From Hepsetus odoe (lineage: Eukaryota; Chordata; Actinopteri; Characiformes; Hepsetidae), in contig CM029379.1 of assembly GCA_017165825.1 (NCBI GenBank), positions 20,736,044 to 20,800,043 of the forward strand: a stretch of 64,000 nucleotides of DNA. Direction: 5' to 3'. A model generated the notes under the pieces. It was given only the letters and a program-made list of their open reading frames with translations. It was not told where the DNA came from and ran no database searches. Made by a program: the position numbers and the translations under genes. Shown piece after piece: positions 1 through 12,712 of the stretch. Position 1 is the first letter of the stretch. The number at the start of each line of letters is the position of its first letter.

Positions 1-266
1 CCTGGGGCCTTATCCTTAAAAACTAGGCACCAAAATTTGCTCAGTTCCTCAAATTTGCCCATTTATCCTGCTTTCAACACATCAATACTACCTAGTATTA
101 AAGGAATTCATGTTATTCATTCCACCAGTCAGTGGTTTCAGTGCTACGACTGCTTTTTACACTTTTTCGTTCAGACCGTGATGATACGAGTCCAGTTTAT
201 TACAGTTTCATGTGCCATATGGGAAAACAAATGGTGTATGTGTGTGTGTACTTCTGGGGGAAGTAC
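1..266 (-). other. Intron after coding exon 9
   Basis: Start of the intron leading to the next ABCA exon outside the window. A short TG-rich spot at 237-250 is the only feature I see. Confidence 0.7.
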
Positions 267-406
267 CTGTGTGAAAATCTGTCTTGTTAAGGGAGTGTCT
301 GGTGTGTAGAGGACCCTTCCTTGGAGAAGTGGTCGGAGACTGGCCCAGAAGAGACGAAGAGATGGGGTCCCTTTTAACACATCGATCAAATTCTGACAGA
401 ATTCAC
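267..406 (-). CDS. abca-like: ABCA-like coding exon 9 (last exon in window)
   Basis: Codons 350-396, 140 bp, phase 1 to 0, exactly the family length. The acceptor is CCGAAG|GTGAA and the donor ACACAG|GTACTT. The peptide starts SEFCQNLIDVLKG and contains RPLLQGRVLYTPDTPLTRQ. That matches ABCA1's KPLLVGKILYTPDTPATRQ almost residue for residue. It ends extracellular domain segment 1 as far as visible; the next exon (117 bp in relatives) must lie left of the window. Confidence 0.96.
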
Positions 407-3400
407 CTTCGGAAAGGAAGAAAAGGGAAATGATGCATGAATATTCACGATTATGGTACAGTAGCAGGGTCATCTGTTCTCACTGATTGACCAAACAGGA
501 ACAGAGGTGACAGTGAAGCCAGTGAGATGTTAGGAGTACCAGCAGTGAAAGGAGCAGAAAATTGCTCTTAAAGAAAATCGCTACGGTGACAGGAGAGAAC
601 TATTTCATGAAAATGAATATCTTATGAAGATGGGAACAAAATTGAATAAGGTCAAAAACATTTTTATCTGTGTCCACAAGTGGCACTTCAATGTTTTTAT
701 TATTGAGATACTACTTTAACGCTGTCCTCTTGCACAGAAGTAGGCAATCACTGCTGGACCACCTGTAGCACAATCACTGATAGTTATAAGAATTTCATTC
801 AAAATGTCTTGTGCTTTCAAGATAAATTACTGTTTATGTAACCAAAACACTTTGGACTCTTTTGCATTGTCCACAAACTAGGACTGCCCTCAAAGTGCAT
901 CCAGGAATCTGACAGCTCAGATTACTAGCTGTCAAAAACGGAACAATATCATGCATCAGCATCAGTACAAACAGAAAAAAAGCTTTCTATTTGAACAGCC
1001 AACCTATGCACTGCTTATGCAACGTTATCAGCACATCTGCATTCGGTCTGTGCAGTGCATTCCTTTTTGTATGTAACTTATTTCTGGATGGATATAGACC
1101 AACTTATGTCTTTTCCTTGATCTACTTATGGTTTATATACCACAAATCTATAACTTCTTTCTACATGACCACCTTCCAGCCTCTTTTTTGAATATACAGT
1201 TAAGTTCATATATATTTGGACACTGACACAAGTTTTGTTTTTGTACCTGTTTACTGAAATATATTCCAATGATAGTTATATAATGAACATACTGTGTAGA
1301 CTCTCAGCTTTCATTTGAGTGGATCCACATTCAAATTGGATGAAGGGTTTAGGAGTTCCAGCTCCTTAACATGTGCCACCTTCTTTATAAAGGGACCAAA
1401 AGTAATTGGACAATTGACTCAAAGGCTATTTCATGGGCAGGTGTGGGCAGTTCCTTTGTTATGTCAATATCAATTAAGCAGATAAAAGGCCTGGAGTTGA
1501 TCTGAGGTGTGGTGCTTGCATGTGGAAGATTTTGCTGTGAAAAGACAACTTGCGGTCAAAGGAGCTCTCCATGCAAGTGAAACAAGCCATCCTAAGCTGT
1601 GAAAACAGAAAAAAACCCATTCAAGAAATTGCTACAATATTAGGAGTGGCAAAATCTACAGTTTGGTACAACCTGAGAAAGAAAGAAAGCACTGGTGAAC
1701 TCAACAATGCAAAAAGACCTGGATGTCCTCGGAAGACAACATTGGTGTGGTACACTGCAAGGTGCAAGCCACTCATAAGCCTCAAGAACAGATTGGACTT
1801 TACTAAAAACATCTAAAAAACTGTAAAAACATTCTTTGGATAGTTGAAACCACTACCAGAATGATGGCAAAAAAAAAGTATGGAGAAGGCTTGGAACAGC
1901 TCATGATAAAGTATACCACATCATCTTTAAAACATGGCGGAGGCAGTGTGATGGCTTGAGCATGCATTGCTGACAGTGGTACTGGGACGCTAGTGTTTAT
2001 CGATCATGTGACACAGGACAGAAGCAGCCGAATGAATTCTGAGGTGTTCAAACACATACTGTCTGCTCAAATCCAGCTAAATGCAGTCAAATTGATTGAC
2101 AAAACATAAAGCCAAAGCAACCCAGGAGTTTATTAAAGCAAAGAAGTGGAATATTCTTGAATGGCAAACTCAGTCACCTGATCTGTACCCAAGTGAGCAT
2201 ACATTTCACTTGCTGAAGACTAAACCTCAGACAGAAAGGCCCACAAGCAAACAGCAACTGAAAGCCGCTGCGGTAAAGGCCTGGCAGAGCATTAAAAAGG
2301 AGGAAACCCAGCATCTGGTGATGTCCATGAGTTCAAGACTTCAGGCCGTCATTGCTAGCAAAGGGTTTTCAACCAAGTATTAGAAATGAACATTTTATTT
2401 CCAGTTATTTAATTTGTCCAATTACTTTTGAGCCCCTGAAATGAAGAGATTGTGTTAAAAATACTTTAGTTCCCCTTTTTTCTAATCTTTTTGTTCAACC
2501 CACTGAATTAAAGCTTAAAGTCTGCTCATCAATTGCATCTGAGTTGTTTCATTTAAAATTCAGAACCAAAGAACCAAAAGTTGAAAAAAGTTGTCTCTGT
2601 CCAAATATTTATGGACCTAACTGTATATCCAGACAGATTGCTGTATGGTGCTCTGTTCTAACTGGCTACATTATATATTATAATATCTAGCTTATAATAT
2701 ATAATTATATAATAATGGGGAATGTGCTCTATAGCTTGATGAAATAACTGTAGCATGTATTTAAGTGACTTAATGGTTAACTGAACAGACACAAAGAATA
2801 TAAACTAAGACTCACTCATGTCCCTTAATATACTAATTTCCAATCCTATCCATCCTCGTCTCACCCAACGTAAATCTCAGGCTCTGCATCCTGTCTTTTC
2901 GTCAGTGCCAACCCATGCAACATTGCTGGTCTCACTATTGTCCTTTAAACCTTCCCTTTCAGTCTAGCTGGTACATGTCTGTCACAAATCACTCCAGCCA
3001 CTCTTCTCCATCCATTCCAACCTCCCTTCACTCTCTTCTTCCCCTCTCTTCCACACTTGCCATTACACTGAACTGTTGATCTCAAGTATTTAAACTCCTC
3101 CACCTTTGTAACCTCTGCTCCCTGCATCCTAACCATTCCGCTTTCCTCCCTTCATGTATTCTGTCTTTTGCTATGTTAAGTAATATTCTGTTTTTTTACC
3201 ATCAAATTTATTTTAGAATATATTTGTGAAACTCACATACTAAAGGCATGCAGGTATATGAGGTGACTACTTTCAATTTAATCACTTTTCTGGAGGAATG
3301 AGGCCGACCCCATTGCGTCCCCATCTGCAAAAATATTGTTAATGACCTCCTAAACTATTCTCCATCCCCACCATTCATGCTCTTCAGCTTCCTGCCAGCT

Positions 3401-6400
3401 ACGACCACAAACAGACTCTAATTCCGTAGGAGACACTGCAGTCAGTGAAGAAAAAATGATAAAAGGGCTGCGCTTAGATGCTGGCAAAATTAGCATTTTT
3501 TCCATTCTGGATATTCAATATCAGCAAAGGCGCCACCCCTTCAGAGGTCAACGCAGCCAGAGCAGCTTTGCTATTGAACGAGGACACAAATTTGCTTCTC
3601 AAAGTTGAACTCATTGAAATGTATTCGTCTCAGAGGTCTATGATGCAAAATATCTCATCACCAGCAAATCCCATTGAAATGAATGAATAATTTTGCTCAC
3701 TGATTTTCGCTGGCAAAAGCAAGAGTGATTGGGCCTTCAGACGACTCCGAGTTTACTGCAGATCTCAGGAGAGGTTATGGTTGGCAGTAAAAAAGCATTC
3801 TCACTGCCTCGTCCTGCTATTCTCAATGCTTCCAGCCCACCATAAGCTCCATATGCTTCTCAAGAGAGTCGTGCAGTTAGTAAGAGTGCTATCAGCGTTT
3901 GCATGACTTGCCCTGATCTGCTCGGTATTGTTTGGTGAAGGCCTTGTGAAAGCCTACTGCTCACCATCTGCAGACTAGGCTGATGGAAAATCAGAAATGA
4001 TTCACCATCAGTTCTATTAGGACGTCCCTCTGTTTCGTCCTACCATCTACAGCTCATCTGTTGGTGCCCAGTATGTGAAGCCAATGCTGACCCTTCAGAA
4101 GTGTGTGTACCTGAAACATTCATACCAACTCCACACGTACATGTCCACCATCCAAATCATATCCGCTCACAAACCGATCCATAATCTGTCTGTCTGTCTG
4201 TTTGTTGGTCTGTCTGTCGGTCTGCCTATATATCTTCGTTACTTTCTGTTTGCTTGACTATCTATCTTTCCTTCGTTCGGACAGCTTGAAAATTTCATTC
4301 CTTTCTGTCAATCTATCATCTTTCTATTTTTCCATTCTGTCTGTCTATCTAACCATCGGAAAGAGCTTTAACCTGCGGTTGGGGACAAGCGTGACCACGG
4401 CAGCCCTGCCATCTACACGTGCCTGACTTTGTTTATTTGTTTACAGTCACCACTGTCTGATTAACTTTGATTTGCAGAGCGTGTTTTTGTTTACGTCCGC
4501 TGCCGTTGCTGCCGTGGTGCAGCGTGGTTCTCTGGTGGAATATCATTGGGTTGGAGCTAATTAGCGGCTGTGCTATGTTGTTCTATTAATTACCTCTTCT
4601 CAGAAACTCTAATAAACAGACTTTCCTCTCCCTTCTCAGCCTGCGCTCTCACCCTACGGAGGATTTGTGCTGCTTGGGCTTCACAAATTAACTAAACAAT
4701 ACTCCAGCAACACTCTATTCAGGCGCTTTAGGCCCTCGCAAGGGCTTCTTCTCTGTTTTCCGGCTAATGGTTTCTGCCTCTTCGGCAGAATGACGGCGCC
4801 CTGTTTGACTTCAGCTTGTGAATTATCTATTAGAATGCACTAACTAGGGAATGATTCAGCAGGGATGAGTGTGTGTGTGCACATGAATGCACTTGGATTG
4901 AGATATACAAGTGTAGCCTGACATCCGTGATTCCGTTCAAAAGGCTGTTCTGACCCACAAGCATCTTGGACTCTTCTTGCTCTAGCTCTTGCTTTTGTTT
5001 TTGTGAGGTGCAATAATTTCCTATGTCTATGTGCCTGCACTGAAAAAGTTCTCACTCATTTTCTGAGCAACTTGTCCTTATTAGGGTGACTGGGATGCAG
5101 AGTCTATCGCAGATCTCATAGGGTGCAAGGCAGACATAAAGACACCTAGGGGGAAATCTCCAGTTCACCTGAAAACTGGAAATCTCCAGTTTTGCATCTC
5201 CAGTTCACCTGATGTTCATGTCTTTGGGTGGTGGGAGGAAATGTCTTTGGTTTTTCTGGAGGAAACCCACACAGACACAGGGAGAACATGCACACTGAAA
5301 GGAGCCTGACTGCACAATGTGGTAATCAAACACGGGATCTCCTCGCTGTGAAGACATGAAACGTCTTCATTCGTACTCCTTTGTGTGTTTCTAAGCCTGC
5401 CATTCATGCAATTCTACTTTTTTCTCCTTTTTCCTTTTCCTACTGTTGGTACAATTAGAAACAATGTATAATCAATTGTCAGTCAGTTTTCAGATGTTTT
5501 ATAGACTGATGAGATGAGAGTGACTCTTGACGGACCAGATGGTGGGCCCATGGCTGGATCACTAACGGGCACAGAGCTTCATTTCCCCTCAGACAATGTT
5601 CCATCACATGGATTGAAATACTCCACTGCATGGCTCACCAGTCAAGGCCTCTCCCACTCCTTCTATCTCAAAAGCAGTTTCTTTTATCACTCAATTTGGA
5701 GCAAAATGTCTGTTCTGTTTTTCTACCCATCTGTTCATCCATTGTATCTAATTACCTATCCATCCATTCATCAATCTATATGTTCAGATATCCGTCTGTA
5801 ATCCATCTTCCTACTTGTTCCTTTACCCACTTTCTACATTTTTTGCCGAATATTTATCAACCTCTGAACACAGCCCCAACAAGTCAAGACACAGACTCAC
5901 TCTTACAATGCTGGGCAATAAAGTTAGTAAAGAAACCTCCACAGATGCCACAGCAGCACTACAGCTACTGCAGACAGTTTGCAAAGAGCATGCAGCATCT
6001 CCTTACAGAAGCTGTTGAAGTGCACAGGTACTTACTGGAGTTGCCATGGGTTGAGTTTGAGCTGAGTGCGACTGTGGGTTGGGCCGGTAATCCGAAGCTT
6101 GTTTGGGAGCTGCTGCTGTTGGTAGAATTAGAGCCTGAATTCCCACCACACATCAACAGAGTCAAACTGCCGAAGGGATTCGAACGGAAGTTTAGAGCGC
6201 CCGCAGCACTGAGTAAGGTCAAGGTCTGCAGTTTTGAAACCTGAGAGAGATGTAACAGAAGCTTAGTGTATACAAGGGCATTACTGTTCATTTATGACTC
6301 CCTGGCTAACGTTACCATGGTGAACCCACTGTATAGAAAGATAGTTGCTTATTACTAAATACGTGTTACCCAAGAGAGAGCTTATTTCAGTTTCAAGAAA

Positions 6401-9400
6401 AAAAAAGAATAACACCACTGCATTCTAGTTATTCCTGGTTATGGAGTTGCCCCCGCATCGGAAGCTTGTGGGTTTGATTCCCTCACAAGAAGGTTGCCCT
6501 GAGGTACCCTTGAGCAAGGTACCGTCCCCATCACTGCTCCCTGGCTGCTTTCAATAGCTGCCCACTGCTGCACGGTGTTTGTGTGCATGGGTTAAATGCA
6601 TAGATCCAATTTCGTTGTGGTTCACGTGTGCTGTGCTGTGACCTTGCAATGACAAGGGTTGTCACTTTCACTTTCACTTTATGCTTGTGGTTAAATGGAA
6701 AACCTCTCCAAATAATCTGCAGGTGCGAAGGTGGTAACCTATTTTTGGAGACCTGCTACCATATCTTACTGTGGTTATTAAGGAAACTGCCCTTTTAGGT
6801 CACTCAGCATGGTACAATCCCCATCACTGCTCCCTGAGCATTGGCTATGGCTGCCGACATACACTGTGTGTATGGAGTGCAGTGCAGTGTGTTCACAATG
6901 GAAAGTAGTCACTTTCACTTGCACATCCGAATCATCCTCCTTCCTGTGCTTGAGTGTAAACATGTACCTTCTTACACCAGAAATTAATACTCCTCTAATT
7001 TCTAACTTTTAACATTTTTAGTTGGACCTAAAAATGTTTTATTTGTTTTCTTTCACTAAATTTCTTTTATATTTAAATTGGGTTTTTTCCTGAACACATT
7101 CAAACTATACTCCAGTCAATCCAGCTGCAAAGATATATCAATGACACCACTTTACCTGTGCCACCCTATTAAAATATATTCAAATAAGGTTTAAGTAGTG
7201 CAGCTTACCTGGTTGGCTATGGGCCCGGCATGGATGCTGGTCTTTGCCAGTAGTGCAGCCATCTCTACAGGATTCAGATTCAGTGCTGAAGGGAGCTAAA
7301 ATCAAGAGATGAATTAGGATTATTGAAAAGTAAAATTGTACTTAAGAGCCTAACCTTTCTTACCTTTCTTACAAGCCAAATGATCACTGAGCCACATGCA
7401 AACCGTTCTGCTGTGCAACCTTGCCCTTTCCAAGAAAACATGCACTCAGGATTCGGAGCCATTCCATTCATTGTTTAACCAATGAACAGAGTTCTCTTAT
7501 AATAAACACTGGCCTTTATAATGATCTTAGTGAGGTACTCGCTCTATTTACATAGGATAAATAGATTGTTCTTTATAACAGCGAGATTTAGCTCATGTCA
7601 TTATTAAACCATACACTTTATCATGTGTTGAGTATGTGTTCGATGTGGACTGTGAATCAGATGGTTTGAGCACGTCCACTGGAGCTGTGCAGGAGATGTT
7701 TTAAGTTATTTGAGCAAGTGGAGCTATGTGGGAACGTTAAGCAGTTTAAAACCTTCCTAATGTCCCAGGTGACCTATTATTGGAGCACTAAAGCCACAGA
7801 TTTTTCTTTCAGTCTTGCTGACCTTGAGGTACAGAGAGAGAGAGAGAGAGAGATGTAAACTGGGTGAGAGAGAGATAGAATGAGAGAAGTAAACTGGCAG
7901 AGAGAGAGAGTGTGTGTCTGGTCTTTGTTGTCTGTGTTTTCTGTGCTTAGGGGGAGCTGCTGGAATTTAAGCCACAAATGGCATTTCTTTATTCAGTCTG
8001 GAGAGTTTTAATCCACACCCAATTTTTCCCCTGGCGTTCACTCACACACACACACACACTCCATCTCTGTCTGAACCATGTGAGTATAAGAGCAGATTTG
8101 TGCAGATTTTGATGAAGTGTATTATCACGTCTTTGATTTTGTGCATGCTTGTGTTTACACGAGTGCGTATGTGTGCCAGAGTTTGATTCAAATAAACTCT
8201 AAACTCATCTTGAACGCACACCACTAGACTTGAAGCCTTGAATCTCATCTTAGACTCACACCATGAGACCTGAAACTAATCTGAGACTAACACCATGAGA
8301 TTTGAGTCTCATGCCAGACTCACACCAGAGCTGAAACTATTCTTGGATTTGCACCATGAGACTCAAAACTCGTCTCTGACTCACAGCACAAGACTGGAAA
8401 ACTTGAAAGAGAATCAGAGAAGTGAGACTGATTCCCTCGAGACGTGACCTTGGATTCACTCTCAAGACATCAGACTCGCGGACTCCAACTTGGAAGCCGA
8501 GTATCTGAGACGAGGCTCGTCCTAACCATTAATAAACACGGGCCTCGACTCAGACTCGAACAAACTGTCTCATGACCGCCTCTAATGAGTGCACATAATT
8601 ATGATGTGTGGAGGGTTGCCATAGTTATGCTTGATTGCTTGACTTAAATTAAAATACCTCAGCATTAGCTATGAAAACCAGAGTCTCTTGGCAACAACTT
8701 TTACACAGCAGTGAAACGAAGTCTTTGGTTACCTGATGACGCGTCTTCAGAAAGGAGGAATTTTCTAGTCATTGAAAGGCTCTGAATGCTTCCGTTCAAT
8801 CGCACTCAGTTTAAAGACTGGATACTTGACTAAATGTCAGAATAAGTGGTGGAAGAGTATTTTTGGGTGCGATGATGAGTTTCATACACACTATGAGTTC
8901 ATCTGCAGCAGACAGTGTGAGGTGCTGGGAGTTGAACTCGCACAGTGAGCTATGGCTGCTAATTGAATAGTGCCTTATTACCCTGCCACTTCCCCAAACA
9001 GAGCTAGCAGGGCAATAACCATTCCACATCTCAACGGCTTCAGAATAAACTACTTAAACCCTGCCGGCTTTGGAAGAAAGCGACCGTAGGCAAGCGCTGC
9101 CAATAAAAACTACCTTCATTCCCCCATCCGCTTCTCAGAGAGGCATTTGCACTCATCAGCGCATCACTCTTAGAAACACGCTCTCCAGGCTAATAAAGAG
9201 AAAGCAGCCGCATGAGATGCGAAGATCAAGGCTCCATTCTTTTCATTCCTCTGAACGGCAGACCTCCATCTCCTCCATCAGCGGCCTGCGCTCCAGCACG
9301 TGATAACCCTTAATGATTTAAAATACCCATATCATTGGGAACTGCATTTTATTTATGCTGTACAGACATAACTTACACTGTAACTACCTTTAACATTCCA

Positions 9401-12400
9401 TGACATGTCGTCCATGCAGCCCATGCAAAGAAACAAAGCTGAGAAAATAACCTGTTTCGAATGTCATCGTTGTGATTTCAAGGTTTCTTCTACCTGCATG
9501 GCTTTGACGTCAAATTTCAGCCCATATTTCACATTTCATTTGCAAATTTCAGGAGTGCACATATAAATAGGTGAGGGCATTAAAGGGCTCATGTCATGGA
9601 AAACTCCATTTTCAGAAGTAAACATTAGACCCTATACATAAATACTACTGACCTTCTCAAATGTATCACATTTTCTCTCTGAAAAAAAGCAAACAGCCCC
9701 CTATTAAGGTATCATGGTTACCGTATCACAACGATGAAAATCTTTAAACTTTGGTCACCAATTGAGCAGTCTGAAGCAATGTGAGGTGACTGACCCCTAT
9801 GAAATATTCATACATCGAAAGGAGTAACCGAAAACAGCTTTTTCATAGTTTTCAGCTCAAATGTAACAGTTTATTCTGTCCATTTCGGTCCAGATCATAG
9901 GCACAAAATGAAGCAGCAAATCAAAAGCCAGCTCATTTACATTTAGCAGCAACAAAAACTGCATTTTTAATCTAAATCTCCATGTGACCTCTTCCTGGGG
10001 CAGTGGTGGCCTGGTGGTTAGGGACTATGCCCCAGGATCAAAAAGAAGGGGTGTGATTCCCAGACCAGTAGGTTGCTCGGAGATATCCTTGAGCAAGGTA
10101 CGGTCCCCGACACTGTTCCCCAGGTGCCAGATATGGCTAGCCCCTGCTGAATGGTGTGATGGGTTAAATGCAGAGAATGCATTTCGTTGTGTTTCACAAT
10201 GACTGTCACTTTGACTGAAGGATAACAGCAGTCTGAAAATAGCTGTGCAAAATCAAATCATTACTTTTTTGGTGCAGAAACCCAAATACCAGAACCAATA
10301 TGTTATAAGTGGGGCTTAGGGGAAAAAAAAACCAAAAAAACTAAAAACAAGAAAAAAGCAGAATTATGGAGCCCTTAGCTTCCTAAAGTAATGTCAAAGA
10401 GAAAAAGGGCGCTGGTGGAAGCCACTGGGCCAAAGGCGCTCTGGCATGACGTGGATTGAGCCCAAATTGAGAGCTTGTCTGTTGGCCCTTGACATGTACA
10501 ACTGCTGCCTGCTGCCTCTGGGGCTGGGATTTAAAATCTGGGCTGTAGCAAGAAGACACGTCCCCCTGGACGTCCAACCAGCAGAACGTCTGTGTTAATG
10601 AAAGGATCTGCTGGCTGCTGGATTCCCATGGAGAGACAAACAAATTTCCCCATCATCTCTGTACAAAAAAAAAAAAAAAAACACATCCACTGCCAAACTT
10701 TTAAAGTTCCTTTCTAAAAACCTCTTGCACATTTAAACCTCTTTTTCTGTCACCGTCTGCTTATTTATTTACTTGCGTGATTTACCAGTTTGCTATAGAC
10801 AAAGACCCTTTTGTTGGATTATATACCACCTGTGCTACAAAAGAAAAACTACATCTGCTTCTTCTAAGCTTCATAACTCCTTTCAAAACTGTTCATTGTT
10901 ACACTTCTGCAAATCTGCTGTATCCTCAATGCAATTTGAAAGAAAATCAGGAAAGTAATGTCACAGAGAAGTAATAAAATATACAATAGTATTTGTCATA
11001 ATACAAATATATTAAAACAACAAACAGATTGTGTATTTAAACCTACAGCTGCTTGGCTTTGCTTTTAGGATATCAGCCAGTGTTTCAGAATTTTTATTTT
11101 TGAAAAAGTAGTGGCAAAAATGAAGCAAAAGTGACTACTTGTCATTGTGAAACAGCACAGCACAAAGTGAAATACAATGAAATGCATCCTCTGCATTAAA
11201 CTCACACACCATGCAGCAGGATGCAGCCATTTTTAGTGAGAAGTAATGGCGACGGTACCTTGGGGCAGCGGTGGCCTAGCGGTTAGGGCGTTAGCCGCAT
11301 GATCGGAGGATGGGGGGTTCAAACCCCTTCCCAATAGGTTGCCCTGAGGTACCCTTGAGCAAGGTACCGTCCCCGTCACTGCTCCCCGGGCGCTTTCAAT
11401 AGCTGCCCACTGCTGCACGGGTTTGAGTGTGCATGGGTTAAATGCAGAGGTCCAATTTTGTTGTGGTTCATGTGTGCTGTGCCATGACCTCGCAATGACA
11501 AGGGTTGTCACTTTCACTTTTTTTTTTCTTCTGAAGGGTAACCTACGGGTCTGGAATTCAAATCCAGAACTTTTCCATTCTGAGGTCTAGTCCCTAGCCA
11601 CTAGACTACTGCTGCATTAACAAATACTTTTGGTATATTTAACCACATACATTTTTATGACATAAAATGAGTGAGAAAAGAAATAAAATTATACAATACA
11701 GCGAGGGTGAGAAACCATAATAAATTGCTGAAGTTGTACATCTGCATAGGGTTTGAATGCAGCCTGAAACACCAGGTATTAGCACCAAGAAAGTTCTACT
11801 TTCCTCCTTGGCAGAGAGAATCCAACACTGGAGTAGCTTGTTAGGACTCCAATGCCCTAATAATGACCCACAGTACTCTGTCATTTCTGCCTTCTCAGTC
11901 TTTTCACAACTTATTAAAAAAGATAAGAGGATGGTGTGAAGCCTGTATTTGACAAAAGCAGTGACGATCCCTATGACAGGTTCCACCTCGTCTCGTCTGC
12001 AGACATGTTCCTGCTCTGGAATAGAAACCAAAAAGGTTCTGGAACTACACTCCTGAGATTAACATCAGCCCTCATCCTTATTCCAGCATAGTTCAGAAAA
12101 AGTGCTGAGTGTGTTCTTTTGTGGTGTAAAAAGTGGAGTTCCTGAAAAGGTCAAGGGGTCTTGAAGATCCTGAATCTCTGAAAAAAGGTTTGTGTTCCTG
12201 AAGGTTCCCATGATGGAAACAAGGCTAAAAACTAGTTTCTGAAAACATTGGCAGTTCCTGAGGGTTCCTGCAGTAGAAGCACAAGTTTAAAAAAAACTGC
12301 CAATATATAAAGGTTTATATTAAACTTTTATATAAAAAGTTTACAATTATTTTAAGATCAAATCTGGACATGTGAAATTCTAAAAGTTTCTTTCACCTAA

Positions 12401-12631
12401 AGTTTAAGAAGGTTCCTGTGGTGGAAATAGAACAACAAAAAAAGTTTCCTGAACGCTCTTTCTCCTGAAACTCCTGGTTTGGAAATACGTCCTGTGGTTC
12501 TTCATTTCCACGCGGAGGATGGGATGCTGTTTCTGACCAGCTCATCTGCAGCTTCAGTGCTTTATAGACTCAAATGGTCTTTGGAAAATCTCTGAATGCC
12601 TGCCTTCATCAATTATTTAGCACAGGGCCCG

Positions 12632-12712
<81 letters not shown>

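Larger units (their letters stand above)
407..6035 (-). other. Intron between coding exons 8 and 9
   Basis: It holds the Tc1-like element (1197-2623), an RTE-like LINE piece (2830-3175), degenerate TCTG/ATCT repeats (4180-4350), a SINE (5065-5362) and an ATCC-rich spot (5750-5800). In 407-1196, 3176-4180 and 4351-5064 I recognise nothing. Confidence 0.7.
6241..7208 (-). other. Intron between coding exons 7 and 8
   Basis: 968 bp, with two SINE copies on the plus strand (6425-6680 and 6782-6920). The rest (6923-7208) is AT-rich with no recognisable element. Confidence 0.75.

Noticed and set aside
5930..6244. Long open frame on the plus strand over 5930-6244
   Set aside because: It is the antisense shadow of ABCA coding exon 8, whose splice sites and phases fit on the minus strand.
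8180..8405. Minisatellite considered as a CRISPR array
   Set aside because: The units are contiguous and diverged, with no unique spacers, and the host is a vertebrate.
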